From assembly GCA_012932865.1 (NCBI GenBank), contig SAXG01000005.1:372001-436000 (forward strand): 64,000 nt of DNA, given 5' to 3'. A model generated the notes under the pieces. That model did no database searches. It saw nothing but the letters and a program-made list of their open reading frames with translations, and was not told the DNA's origin. The position numbers and the translations under genes were made by a program. How positions within the stretch are numbered: the stretch's first letter is position 1; each line of letters opens with the position of its first letter. Shown here one piece after another: positions 36,503 to 53,750 of this stretch. Source of the stretch: Amylostereum areolatum (taxonomy: Eukaryota; Basidiomycota; Agaricomycetes; Russulales; Stereaceae).

Positions 36503-38388
36503 GGCGACAAGTGGGAACAGAAATAGGATGAGACTCGAGCGGGGAGGAGGCGGGGAAGCGGGGAAGCGGAGAAGCGGGGAATAGGCAGCGCCGATGCCAA
36601 ACTGGGACCTTTCCCCCCCTCCTTTTATTCCTGGAAAACTCAGGGGATGGGCGCCGGCGTCGTGGGCCACCTCGACCGGGCTCCACAAAGGATGATATCA
36701 TACTTTGAGCAGGACAAGGGACAATACGCGTTCAATGTCCGTTTTTCGGGGATTTTGGGCGACGGCGTCGCGGTCGAGGCTGAAAACAGCGTGGCCCGCG
36801 TTTCAGAGTGCCAGCCGCGCCACAAAGAGGCGTCACCTGATCGTTGCTCCATGACGCGCCATACGTCACCTGACCCTTCCTCCCGCTCTGTGGGTCCACA
36901 ATTTCATTCATTTCCAATTGTCTAGCACCGCCATGACGACATTTTATTCCCGATATACTGTTACACTGTATGTTCCCGATTCCCGGCCATGTTTTCTACA
37001 GCGGTGGGTGGTTCTATTGTGCTCTACCAAGTGCGTATTCACGCCCCAGCACCCATTCTCTGATGCAATCCGTCGGCAATGGGCTTGGACAAGTATAACA
37101 AACGAACATTCCCGCCGCACAATGACACGCGTATTCGTTATTTCTCCACCGGCGCTCTGGCGTTAGTCTCGCCCGTGCTCCTCGTGATTTACACGGCTCC
37201 CCGTCGTCAAGCACTCATGGGCCATGGCACACGTACCCTCACGGACCCCAGAGCACACCTCGGACCGGAACGCCCATGAAACTCGGACGCTTGATCGGTG
37301 CGGATAATAGAGATGGGCATGGATGGAACGATGGGTGTGGGGCGGCGGTGGGGAAGATGCTTGGGGATGAAATCGATATGGTGGCATCAGAGCGGGACCC
37401 TTGACAAAACATCGAGGAGAGGAGAGGGCGCTGCACTTGCCATGATCGACCAGAGCCTGCGACGAGTTCGCACTCCCATCCACCCTGTCCAGTTTCCCCG
37501 ATGCAATTAAGACTTGATACCCCCTGGGTCCTGCGAAGGAAGGGTGTAGACCTCCACCGTCGCGCGGGATGGTGAAAATCTACAATGGGTTTGCCTGTTT
37601 CCCTTCTTGTCGCTCGCATGTGCTGTGCTGAAACGCGAGTAGGACAACGTCTGGTCCTTCACACTCACACCCTGGCATCTTGGTCAAAGACGCGCAGGAC
37701 GTTCATAGACGTTCCAAGGTTGCATTCTCCCAGGGGCACACGTTTGAAACGAAGACTGGCGAAGCTGACACCCTAGCGTCGTCCGGCGTGTCACAAGTCA
37801 GTCTACTACTTCTAACTCCCCGCGCAAGAGTCTTGATCGCGAGCAACACCAAGGATGCGAGGCGCCATGCAAGTACCATTCTTGGCCCAAAATATCCCCA
37901 CGAAGCTCAATGAAGTCCGTCCTTCAGCTTGGTGGATCTTCCCTTCAAACGGTGACCTTCTCCACCCGGGACAGAATCTAGTCAGGAGTGCGTCATCTAT
38001 TGCCATATCCGCGTATGCGGTCTGGTTGGCGATACCGTCTCGAGGGCAGCTGTGAACCCAGGAGTCCTAGGAAGACGCTAACGGCAGTAGATCAACTCTC
38101 TTTTCTACGTCGTCGCGGCGCACCTCGAGGCCAAGGTTCGATTTCAACCTGAAGATGTACGTGACAGCCGGGGTTACCTGTGTGGTCAATTCTAACCGGG
38201 GTGTTGGCTGCGCCTTAACTATAACAATGTCGTAGATCACGACACTGATGTGGGTGCACCCATATAAATCGTTATCCAGCGCAATGATGCATCGAATTTG
38301 CTGCTTCTTCCCCCCTTCAGGTGAGCAAAGGACCACTGGCAGTAACCGTTCCGTCCTCGTCGCTCAACGAGTTGACTCTAGAATCGGT
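36503..38388. other. Intergenic; no supported gene
   Basis: Promoter of the sugar porter on the left and of the tandem gene family on the right. ORFs up to 126 codons occur on both strands but none shows a domain or splice-consistent extension. Confidence 0.45.
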
Positions 38389-38974
38389 ATGCCAGACGAC
38401 GCTCATAACACAGTTCTTTCCCTCGCTGTGAAACCCTTGTTGAAAGTTCCCATGTTTGAGCACCACTGGGAAGAAGCTAAGCGGCGTCTTGGCCCCGAAG
38501 AGGCGGGAACGACGCTTGAGGACTTCATAAGGATGTACACTAAGGTTGGTCTTCGATTGCTTTTATCCACTCTTCGTCACTCTCTCATGTTCGCTAACGT
38601 GTATCGCGCACTGACGATGACGATAGGTCGTTCCGTTTCCCCCCGGGCCGTGGATGGATACCGACGAAACACGCATCCGCACGACGGGCTCCCAGGACCC
38701 TATGACCTACGACCAGCTAGTCGTTGCAACACGTCTCGCGCCGACGACAGAGCCGCCGTGCATACTTTACCCCACCTTCGGGACGCTCGTCAAGCTCGAC
38801 GACGATTTCTCTATGCACCTCAAGATTGGAAGATGGTCGTACAGCGTTCGCCAACCAAACCCGGGTGATGGGCTCGAGCTGCAAGGGTGGGAACGTGTTG
38901 TGGCATACACAGCGAGGTTTACCATGCCGTTTGGGATGGAGGAGGTGGAAGCAGGGGCGGGAGGGAGCTCCTAA
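38389..38974 (+). CDS. Unrecognised fungal family, member B (tandem copy 1)
   Basis: Exons 38389-38544 and 38627-38974, intron 38545-38626 (82 bp, phase 0); 167 residues. Starts MPDDAHNTVLSLAVKPLL. Exon 1 carries HHWEEAKRRLGPEEAGTTLE and ends MYTK; exon 2 starts VVPFPPGPW, then TGSQDPMTYDQLV, RLAPTTEPP, LKIGRWSYSVRQPNPGDGLE and YTARFTMPFG. These blocks are shared with members A, C and D in the same order, with the intron at the same codon. No signal peptide or membrane helix. This is the shortest member, ending soon after the TARFTMPF block with a Glu/Gly-rich tail. Function unknown. Confidence 0.78.
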
Positions 38975-39366
38975 CTCGGAGGTGACGTGACGATTTCTTG
39001 ATTGTTGAGTGAAGATAAGGGGGTAATAGTAGGTGGTCTTGGTCGGCTATGGCCTACATAACACTGATCTCTGTATCTCCACAGGTAGTGTGAAGCACGT
39101 ACGAGCACAGCCGTCGTCTCAAGTAGGTCATGTCGTTACAAGCGTCGAAAATTCTCTCCCGAATCGCTGCCACGGTCTCCGAAGACCGCCTCTGTTACAA
39201 GATTCTTTTGGGAGGTTTGGAACAAATGGACAAGCAGCCAAAGGCGAAGGCGACAATGCGAGTGGTGGTCTTTGTCCTTGGATTTCTGTGATAAGGGCAA
39301 GCGTATTGACGAGTGACGCTCCCACAACTGCCTCACCTTCGAACCTCCCTAGCATCCATCGTGACC

Positions 39367-40033
39367 ATGAACTCAGAGTCCACAGCAGTAGTCGAATTGA
39401 ACAACAGAGCATACCATTCATGTTTAGATATGTTGGTCAGACTGCCGAACTTCGTCTCCCACTGGGAAGAGGCACAGCGTCGTTTCGGTCCAGAAAACGT
39501 GGGATCGACCGTCAAGGACTTCATATCCATGAACACCAAGGTCAATTCATCCCTATTCCAAATTTGCGTTAGAATCTGACCCTACCCACCCCTAGTTCAT
39601 GGTCTTCAACCCATGGACCAATAACAACGAGTCGCGCGTGCTCTCTGCGGGATCCGACGACCCTGTCACGTACGACCAACTCCTCCTAATGGCCCACGTT
39701 GCGCCGACCACCGTGCCACCCACTCTGATCGACATCTCGATCGGCGCGAAGGTCCAGATCGACAACGCGAAGTTAACTTTCTTCACGAAATGCGGCCGGT
39801 GGCTCTACCGTGCTACGCCACCCAAGCCGGGAACGGGTCTTCAGATGGAGGAGTGGGAATGCGTGGCGGGATATGTGGCCAGGTTTACGATGCCGTTTGG
39901 GTGGTGCGAGTCGGAATCTAAGGATGAAGAAATGTTGGAAGCCGAGTCGAAATCTGAGGATGAAGGGGATGGAATGTCGGGATATGAGTCGAAATCAGAG
40001 GATGAAGAGGATGACAGGTGGGGAGTGGATTAG
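39367..40033 (+). CDS. Unrecognised fungal family, member C (tandem copy 2)
   Basis: Exons 39367-39540 and 39596-40033, intron 39541-39595 (55 bp, phase 0, after MNTK); 203 residues. Exon 1 has FVSHWEEAQRRFGPENVGST; exon 2 starts FMVFNPW and continues SDDPVTYDQLLLMAHVAPTT, TKCGRWLYRATPPKPGTGLQ and YVARFTMPFG. The C-terminal 45 residues are a strongly acidic repeat of ESKSEDE words, absent from the other members. The tail might mediate nuclear or nucleic-acid-protein contacts; this is inference. It follows member B by about 390 bp in the same direction, so the array arose by tandem duplication and then diverged. Confidence 0.8.
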
Positions 40034-40204
40034 ATGTCTGCGTTTGTGAAGGTGTTTCCTTTGCTTATGCACTGTACTTTGAGAATGGACGCCATATATT
40101 ATAAGTGAGTACCAGATGCACGCCAATCCAATCGAGCGCTAAGTAAAGCAAACCCAGTAAAACCTGGCCCCGTGGGATAAGTACCCGTTCGATCGGTCTT
40201 GTAA

Positions 40205-40242
40205 ACTATTTATCTATCTATCTCTATCTATCTATCTTCCAA
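40205..40242. repeat. ATCT microsatellite
   Basis: A run of ATCT tetramers with one CT slip, between members C and D. Confidence 0.8.
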
Positions 40243-40536
40243 GTTCCGACCCTCACGCGCACGTCTTCCTACTCTAGTCATGGACTGCTCCTTAGCTGTA
40301 AGTTACTAAGTACTCGAGAATCATCGCTGACCAGGCCTTGTAGTGTGCACGATACGGGTTTGCTCATAGACAAGGCAACGAGCGCTTCACGATCTGACTT
40401 GCCCTTGAGGCTGCCACCCAGTTTGCGCATGGCCATCCTACTTTAGTACACAGACTTTCTTTCCAGCAAAATTCTGCAGCGACAACTCCAATCTTATTGC
40501 GCTTCGTACGTCGCCTCCATCTCTATCTTCACGACA

Positions 40537-41409
40537 ATGCATCCACGCTCTGTGACGGCGGAGTCTGCACCTCGTGTCCGTTCAAGTGAGTATCCATGTC
40601 TCTCCTACAGCCTCAACCATCTTCTGACGTCCCTCCTCGAATTTAGAGAAGAAGCCTAGTCATAAATTCATCCAATTTAAACCTTTCCAAGGGCCACGCG
40701 CCACGTCCCAGCCCAGCAGCGCCCTCACACGCTTTGATCCAACGGACGGGTTTGTGCACCGGGCGGTGGACGCAATCCTGGACACATTCAAGAATGACCT
40801 GATTCAACCCTGGACTACAGCAAAAGAGAGACTCGGCGTGGCGAATGCCGGCACGACGGTGCAGGAATTCGTCAAGATGAACACGAAGGTCAAGCTCCAT
40901 TCTTTCAATCTCCTACCCTCTTGCACGCTACTCCGTCTATCGCTTCTCCCTGTTTGAATGCTCACTATGGCTTTCGTTCTCATGCCCAGATCATTCCCCT
41001 CGATCCATGGTCTGAAGCCCTCGAATGCTCTGGCCTGCTCCGCCGCCCGACAGGTTCAATGAACCCTCTCACAATAGATTTCGTCTTGCCCCGAGTCAAG
41101 AAAGCCTCCACATCCTCTCAGCCCCACATCGTCGACCACGGGATCAAATCGATTATTCCCATGTACGACAACACGCCTATGGTGCGTCGAGGGGAGTGGA
41201 CGTACGGCGCGCTGCAGATCGAGCCTGGGAAAGGGCGCACGCTGCAGAGCTGGGAAAGGACGTATGCTCTCACGGCGCGGTTTACCGTGCCGTTTGTACA
41301 CGGCGTCTTGTCGTGGGAGAAGGCGCTGGTGGCGAACGTTGGTACGGCTGGACTAGCTTGGATAGATGAGAGCTGCGAGCGGGAGGAATACGTGCTGAAG
41401 AAGGATTGA
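40537..41409 (+). CDS. Unrecognised fungal family, member D (tandem copy 3)
   Basis: Exons 40537-40585, 40647-40888, 40990-41409; introns 40586-40646 and 40889-40989; 236 residues. It has an extra basic N-terminal exon (MHPRSVTAESAPRVRS then Lys-rich) not seen in B or C. The family core follows: PWTTAKERLGVANAGTTVQE, MNTK before the conserved phase-0 intron, IIPLDPW after it, TGSMNPLTIDFVL, RRGEWTYGALQIEPGKGRTL and LTARFTVPF. Its C-terminal segment with WIDESCEREEY corresponds to the tail of member A at 13.7 kb, so A and D are probably closest to each other. Function unknown. Confidence 0.78.
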
Positions 41410-41431
41410 ACCATCGTATGCGGGCAATGGT

Positions 41432-41815
41432 ATGATCACACTTCGGTGTGTTCGCACCTTCAAAGACCGTCTTTTATCACGATACACGATGCCTTACCTG
41501 CGACCATCCATAACTATTCAAGCCAAGTTCACACAGTTATGGTACTTAATGGACGTGCAGCGTTTCATGCATCATGTTTCATGGGCTGTGCACGCGCCTG
41601 GTTCCTGGTTTCGCAATCATAATGTCGATAGAAACATACTGTTTCGATGCGGGATGCATGCCAGTGTGCCGGACAAGATATCCCTGCTTGTGGCGATATT
41701 ATGGTTGATGAACAATGTCGGTAAGGCTCAGAAAGCCGAGTGGGACGAGTACTGGCGTCCAAGTCATGTGTGGTCCATGGACGGGCTTACGTTTGTGGAT
41801 AATCCTGAGGTTTAG
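41432..41815 (+). CDS. Possible small ORF downstream of member D
   Basis: ATG-initiated frame of 127 codons just after member D, without introns. The C-terminal half (VPDKISLLVAILWLMNNVGK, EWDEYWRPSHVWSMDG) looks protein-like, but no family is recognised and part of it could be the 3' UTR of member D. Weakly supported. Confidence 0.25.
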   Translation: MITLRCVRTFKDRLLSRYTMPYLRPSITIQAKFTQLWYLMDVQRFMHHVSWAVHAPGSWFRNHNVDRNILFRCGMHASVPDKISLLVAILWLMNNVGKAQKAEWDEYWRPSHVWSMDGLTFVDNPEV

Positions 41816-42142
41816 AGGAGGCCCGGGGCGAGGCGTTGTGCAAAGTGATTCCACTTACTTGTAAACGTAGTTGGATATATGCCAGTGTGTGTTTTCTTAC
41901 CTTCGTCCCATTCATGGCGCTGCTGCGTTTCATATGAGAGGATGCAGTTGTAGTCGCGGGATCTTCCGTTCATGACACGCATTCATGTAAAGTATACCAT
42001 AGTAACATGCGAGAATCTATACACCTCCCAAGGAGCCTTCTTCCACGCTGCCTGAGCACGCGGACTTCGAATATTTCCATCCCGCCTTGGAAACTATGGC
42101 GTTCCTGTACGGACGATCATCGACGGGCTGCGTCGCGTCGCC

Positions 42143-43650
42143 TTAGACGACCTCGAACGCCTTGCCGCCAGCGGCCGCGTCGAGCTGGACGACGCTGTCC
42201 AGGCCTGCACCACACCGACACCGAGACGTGAGCACCTCAGCCGGATGACGAGATAAGGGGGAGAAACAGGACGGCGAGACGCACCCATGACTTCGAAGAA
42301 CGCCTTGGGATCCATCCCCTTCGCCGAGGTGAAGTCCGTGCCCGTCTTCATGAGCGAGTCCATCGCGGCGCGTATCCCATGCACGGCCGCCACGCACGAC
42401 ACCAGGGAGAAAACTGCGTCGCGATCAAACGTGGAGGTCAGTGCCGGGATTTTAACGGATAGAGAACGAAGGGGGGCCGGGGGCCAGGGGCGGCGATGGA
42501 GCGGACGTAACTGATGATCTTCGCCCCCATTTGCTCGGCTTCCCAGGTGGTGAAGGAGGGAGTGAGACCGCCGGAGATGACGTTCACAAGGACCTAAGGA
42601 AGCAAGGATGGGTTAGATCCGTGCGGGAGAAGAAATGGCGTGGAAGGGGGCCGCACGGGCTTGGGCGCGAGCGCGGCGACGGTGGACTCGAGGAGCTCCT
42701 TGGTGCGCACGCCCTCGATGAAGCAAACGTCTGCGCCGGCATCGGCCGCGAGCTTGAGACGGGTAATGGCCTCCTCCATCCCAAGCACCTGCGCCGAGTC
42801 CGTGCGTCCAATGATAACCTGCCCCCACCGTCAACCTCCTTCAGCCCTCCTAACGACCAGAAGCAAAAAAATAACCACGCACGAAGTCAGAGTCGCCCGG
42901 GATGGAGTCGCGCGCGATGACAGCCGCGCGGATGCGCGTGATGAACTCCTCGCGAGAGACGACCTGCTTGCCCATCAAGTGCCCGCACCGCTTCGTCTGC
43001 ACCTGGTCCTCGATGTGGCACGCCGCCACGCCCGCCTTGGCGTATTGAGTCACCGTGCGCCCGACCATCGCCGGACCACCGAATCTGTCGTCCCATCCCG
43101 TTCGGTCAGTGCACGCGACTCGCAGGAAGGGTGGGGAAGGAAGTACCCGGTGTCGGCGTCGGCGATGACGGGCACGGTGGGGTCGATGCCGCACACCATC
43201 TGCGCGGCCTGCACAAAGTCGTTCAAGGTCGCGATGGCCAGATCCGGCTGGCCGAGGCGGGAGGCGGTCGTGGCGGCACCGCTGAGCACAGTCGTGGTGG
43301 TCAGCGCACGATCTCAGGGGAAGGAGAGAGGCCGAACCTCTGGTACAAGGAGGGGAAGCCCGCCTCCAGCGCGCAGCGTGCGCTGATACCGTCGCACACG
43401 CCGGGAGCGACCTTTAAACGCATGTCAATAATGGAGGGGCCGCTTTTCCTGCAGAAGGGGAGGTGTGACGCACAACGATGCCAGGGCGCGCGAGCATCTG
43501 TCTCAGGCGCGTCGCGGGGTTGAGCGAGAGCGGGCCCTCGAGGAAGTTCTTCGGGTCGAGGCGGGGGTTGTAGTACACCTCGTGCTTCGCCTCGGCGGGG
43601 GCAGCGGGGGCGACCTCCGGAGCGTTGTCGGCATAGTCGAGACCAGGCAT
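42143..43650 (-). CDS. Isocitrate-lyase/PEP-mutase superfamily enzyme, oxaloacetate acetylhydrolase-like
   Basis: Enzymes of this group cleave C-C bonds of 2-oxo or hydroxy acids; fungal oxaloacetate acetylhydrolase makes oxalate and acetate, and relatives act on 2-methylisocitrate or dimethylmalate. Exons: 43650-43474, 43411-43338, 43281-43147, 43084-42883, 42818-42657, 42593-42512, 42413-42285, 42204-42143; 340 residues, the usual length of fungal oxaloacetate acetylhydrolases. Seen: VAPGVCDGISA, VPVIADADTGFGG (metal-binding Asp residues), HIEDQVQTKRCGHLMGK with the active-site Cys of the K-R-C-G-H signature, VIIGRTDS and NVISGGLTPSF. No peroxisomal or mitochondrial signal is obvious. Oxalate formation is plausible in a wood- or litter-decaying fungus but the exact reaction cannot be settled from motifs. 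Confidence 0.88.
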
Positions 43651-45089
43651 GTCGAAGGTGTACGAGAGGGGAGAAGCGAGGGGGAAAGAAGGTGAGGTAA
43701 GTTGTGAGATGGGGAGCCCGAAAGAGGGATGGGGGTTTGTTATTTTTGATCCAGGCGTTTTATATGAACGAGGGGAGACGGTCGTCGGACTCGGACATTT
43801 CAGAGACGCAGACCGTGCAGGAAAGTGGGCACCGTCGGTCGTAGAGCGTGTCGTAGTTGGACAGCCAGATCTTCGCAAGTACCGACGTCATGATTGTGCA
43901 GGAAATTGCGGGGCGCTTGCCACAGGTCGAGGAGGCAGACCGGCACTGCAGCAATGCGCGGGGCCCTCTGGGATATTGAGTGGAGCTTCACGGGGGGAAG
44001 AAACCAGAACGGAGTATTGCACGTTAGCGCCCGGTACACAGCAAGGGGTGAAATATCCGATGGGCTGGAAGTGTGCCAAGGTCTTGCAAGTACTTAGATG
44101 CTTCGTTGGTGGTCTAACGCTAAAATTCTGCTGTTGACAGAAGATTAGCCATCGGTTGGGGACCATATCCTGCAACATCATTGGCACCAATGGGCACCCT
44201 CCAGTCGGACAATCAGACTCCAATCCACTCCGAAATGCGTGATGTCACCGGGTTCCAGTACCTCAAGCGCGTCGTTCGAAACCTAAAGACTGCTCGGAGA
44301 GATCCAGTCGAACCACCGCCACCGCAGATCGCGTGCTCGAAAGTCCATCCACCGGTGTCAGAAAATCCTTTGGCCGGACAGAAATCCCCTGGGCACAGTG
44401 CTCGCACGAGCGACGAGGTATCAAAATGATCATGTTTTCGGAGATCGCGTCGGATTTGACGGCTGAAAGGTGTACATGACGATCCCGGTGATTGCTGGAG
44501 TTTTCTTCAGATGGGTTGGCTGGGTGTTATTTCGGTAGAAAACACACCTTCGTTCTATTGGGCAGTTCATCTATCCATCCGAGGGCGTCTCACTTGGCCT
44601 TCAAAGGTAATTTGACAACCACCATGTGCGACATACGCGACATACGTATGTTGCCAAGCCGTCGCATGAGTGTTCCAGTGTTCGTCGCCTTCCAGTATAC
44701 TACCCACCGCCTCGTCCGAGATATGATACTTACTACTTGGGAATCGACGCTACGGCAGCGCGAGAAGAACCGCAGCTAGAGGACATTGTGCATATGAAAA
44801 GTTGAAGGACAAAAAACAGCGACCAGCCGTGAGAGTGCGTGAGTTCAAACTTCACAGAGGGTCGATGCTCAAGAAAGGGGGTGGTGCCAGTGGCCAAACG
44901 ACAAGAACTTTGAGCTGAGCTTTGCAATATTGACTCCGCAGTCGACGTCCTTCCGCTCATACACGTAATCAACCATCCTGCTTCTCTTCGACGCAAGTTT
45001 ACAGTAATGTACACTCAGATACACTACCAACAACAACTGACACCATCTCTATGATTTCCCAGTATATACCTCTCCCCTGGATCCACATC
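43651..45089. other. Intergenic; no supported gene
   Basis: Promoter side of the lyase-type gene and 3' side of AROM. An 82-codon + strand ORF at 44181-44429 has no recognisable feature. Confidence 0.45.
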
Positions 45090-50287
<5,198 letters not shown>

Positions 50288-50831
50288 GGCGGGCGTGGGT
50301 GATGGGGACGTCGGGTTCGCTGGTGAAGGCGATTTTATAAGAGGAGCAGGACGGCTTGCGGCCGTAGAAGACGGAGATTGAGAAAGGCGTTGATGTTGAT
50401 GAGTGATCAGACGGACATCAAGGGAGAAGAAGGCAATGCGATGGCTGACAGTGAGAACGTCCTATCCGCGCTCGACGACGACGGCGCGACAATGAATCCA
50501 AGACTGATCCAGGACGAAAACGGGACTGCTTGACGCGGTCGAGTCACGTCATCTCACGTGATGGAACAGATGGGATTGGCTGTCAGATTCCCGAGCGCCC
50601 ATTGGGTGAAACCGCGACGGACGGGAGCGGAAGAAGGATCGGAGCGGAGGAAGGGACAGGATAAGGCCCCGTAAGGGAAGTGTCGGCCCCGGTTCGGGCC
50701 TGACGCGGCCGTTGAGCGCGCCGCGGGAGGCAGTCAAGAGCTCCAAAATAAAACCCGCACCGCCCGCTCTGAGCAATCCAACAATCCAACCCGCCGTATA
50801 CCCCATCCTCCTCGTGAGTCCTTACTCTACC
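50288..50831. promoter_or_regulatory. Bidirectional promoter between AROM and NADH dehydrogenase
   Basis: The 544 bp between the two start codons serve both divergent genes. It contains a CACGTG E-box at 50555-50560, a nearby GTCACGTC, and an inverted CCAAT (CATTGG) near 50598. Both genes are housekeeping, so shared control is possible. Confidence 0.55.
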
Positions 50832-53263
50832 ATGCACTCCACCCTAAGTACTTTTCCCCCTTCTCTCCCTTTTCGTTCTGCTTATTTCGCCTCAAGTTCG
50901 GGCCGCGTCCAGGTCTCTCCTCCAGTCTCGGCCGCGCCAGCTCGCGCTCGCCTCTAGACAAGTCCAGGCGTTCTCCAGAGTTCTTTCCACCGCGCCCCCG
51001 CCCGCGTCCGAGTCCTCTCCTTCAGTTAGCTCCTTTTATGCCTTTCTCGTCTCTTGAACCAATCTTCTTTCACCCAGCCATCAATTCCCTCAACTCCCGA
51101 GCAGTCCAAATGGCGCAAGTTCCTGCAGAACCTCGGTCGTGTCACCCTCGTCACCCTTGTCACCAGTGGCGGGGTTTTCTACTATGTCACCCAGAAAAAC
51201 CGCCATCCAGGTGTTCAGCTTCCTTATGATCCCAAGAAGAAGACCGTCGTCGTCCTCGGTAGCGGATGGGGTGCAACCAGCTTCATCAAGGAGGTCAGCA
51301 ACTCCGAGTATAATGTGGTCCGTATCCTTATTCCGATCCCGAATTCACCGTACACAATCACTCACAGTCGATTAGATCGTCGTCAGCCCCCGCAATTTCT
51401 TCCTCTTCACTCCTCTACTCCCCAGTGTCGCCGTTGGAACCATTTCCCCCATGTCTATCACCACTCGTCAGTTTCCGATTACTTCCTTACCCATGAGCAG
51501 CCACTAAAATCTGTGGTGCTTCAGCCATCCGCTATCTTACGCGTCATAAGGACCGTCAAATTACCGTTATTGAAGCCGAAGCAAAATCCGTTGATGTATG
51601 TAGTCCTTCTTTTTCCCACCAGCTTCCCCTCGCTGACGTCGTTCGGGTTCTCCCAAAGCCCGTGAAAAAGACCGTCACTTTCGCAGGTACGGAAGTCTGT
51701 TCCCCCGGAGTCGTGTGACCCCCAGCCTGATCCGCATTTAGACGAGACGGAAGTCCAGGGTGCCGTCTCGACCACAACCATTCCCTACGATTATCTTGTG
51801 TATGCCGTCGGCGCCGAAACTCAAACTTTCGGTATTCCCGGTGTGCAGGAGAATGCCTGCTTCATGAAGGAGATACAAGATGCGGAGAAGGTGGGTGCGG
51901 CATCTCTTTACGCTGTGCTATGGCTAAATTAGTTCACAGATGAAGCGTCGGTTCATGGACTGTGAGTTCTCTTGAAATGCGTAAGGTATCCTCCAAGCTG
52001 ACGCTATCGTAGGCGTTGAGTCCGCCGGTTTTCCTGGTCAGACCTCCGAAGAGATTGACCGACTCCTCCACATGGTCAGATCCCTACCCCAAGGTGTATT
52101 CACGGTCAACTGATGTTTCCCTTCAGGTTGTCGTTGGTGGCGGACCGACAGGTGTGGAAGTCAGGTATGTTACCTTTTTCTTTCTTCCTCCCTACCCTTC
52201 TGACCGTCCAATTTCAGCGGCGAGCTCCATGATTTCCTCGAGGTCGGGTCTCTCATCTTATCCCCATCCCCACTCTCTCACGCCCGCTATCTCCACAGGA
52301 CGATCTGAAATCCTGGTACCCCGAGCTTGCGGGCCGTATCCGCATCTCCCTCGTCGAGGCGCTCCTGTCTGTGTTGCCCATGTTCAGCAAGAAGCTCATT
52401 GACTACACTCAGTCAACCTTCAAAGAAGCCAAAATCGATATCATGACCGGCACGATGGTCAAGGAGATCAAGGATAAGTCCGTCGTGCTCCAGATGCCGG
52501 ATAAGTCCATCCAGGAGGTTCCTGTTGGCATGGTCGTATGGGCTGGCGGCAACAAGCCCCGCACGATCTCGGTCGAACTCATGAAACAATTCGCGGAAAC
52601 GCAGAAGAACAGGCGTGGGATTTCCGTCGATGGTACGCCCCCAGCATCTACGTTGTCCCTTCTATTTAGCCAGACTGACGTGACATATAGACCACCTTCG
52701 CCTCTCGGGTGCCGACGGTTCGATCTTTGCCCTCGGCGACTGCACGTCCACTTCCTACGCTCCGACAGCCCAAGTTGCGCAACAACAGGGATCATACCTT
52801 GCGCGCGTGTTTGCGAAGCTCGCCCAACGCGATGCTCTCGCTGAGCAAGTGTCTGTCGCGCGCGCGGAGGGCCGCGATAGCGAGGTCCCCACCCTCGAGA
52901 AGAAGCTCGAGAAGGCGAGTCAGCTCCGACCCTTCCACTACTCGCACCAGGGCTCCCTGGCGTACATTGGCTCGGACAAGGCTATTGCGGACTTGAAGAT
53001 CTTCAACAACGTACGCTTCTCCTACCAGGCCGCGCTGTGGATGATCTTATACTGATTTTGCTTTGTAGACGATTTCATCGGGCGGTGTGGCGACGTTCCT
53101 GTTCTGGAGGAGCGCCTACATCAGCACGTTGTTCTCATTGAGGAACCGTTTCTTGGTGCTGGACGATTGGATGAGGTGCAAGTTGTTCGGGCGGTGAGTC
53201 CTCCTGTCCCCCTTCCCTTTCTTTCTCTGACATGCCCTTTCCAGCGACGTCGTCCGCGACTAA
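50832..53263 (+). CDS. Alternative (type II) NADH:ubiquinone oxidoreductase, mitochondrial
   Basis: Oxidises NADH and reduces ubiquinone at the inner mitochondrial membrane without proton pumping. Exons: 50832-50847, 50897-51024, 51078-51317, 51376-51466, 51525-51595, 51659-51686, 51742-51890, 51940-51961, 52013-52074, 52127-52164, 52218-52242, 52299-52632, 52691-53010, 53069-53193, 53245-53263; 555 residues, phases agree at all 14 introns. The N-terminus (MHSTLIRAASRSLLQSRPRQ) is a basic mitochondrial presequence, followed by a hydrophobic anchor. FAD- and NADH-binding motifs are VVVLGSGWGATS and VVVGGGPTGVEVSG; ALGDC and a C-terminal membrane-binding stretch follow. The membrane anchor suggests the external (Nde) type; internal type cannot be excluded. 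Exons are very small and numerous for this family. Confidence 0.94.
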
Positions 53264-53750
53264 ACTCGCACGAAAAACGAACCACGGATGTTCGCCGGTT
53301 CTCCTCCGACTCGCATAGACTATCTTATGAAATCTTCTATTATCCATTATAGACGACTGGGCTTTGGTATGCCGCGGCGCAGAGGGCGGCATTTTCATTG
53401 GAATAACGGACATTGATATTGAGCGTTGGTGAAGGCCTTGGACTGCATTGGTAGCCTTTGCATTGGTAGCCTTAGGATAAGTGCCATGTATATTCGGCGG
53501 AGGTTGGTTTACGGTGGTAATCGATGTCGTTCTTTTCTTGCTTAAGCGGGGTGGCCGTAAAAGAATGTATAGACGCGGGTGTGCATGGAGTACTGAGGAA
53601 AGAATGTCGTCGAAAGGTACATACATCAGTACGTCGTCAAGTCCGTTCTCCTAATGACCTCGATTTATCCTGGACCGTGAAACCATACGCCCAGTGACTA
53701 TGTACCAGCGCTGACGGTTGTTGTACCCTCCGCGCCGGGCGCCAGTGTCA

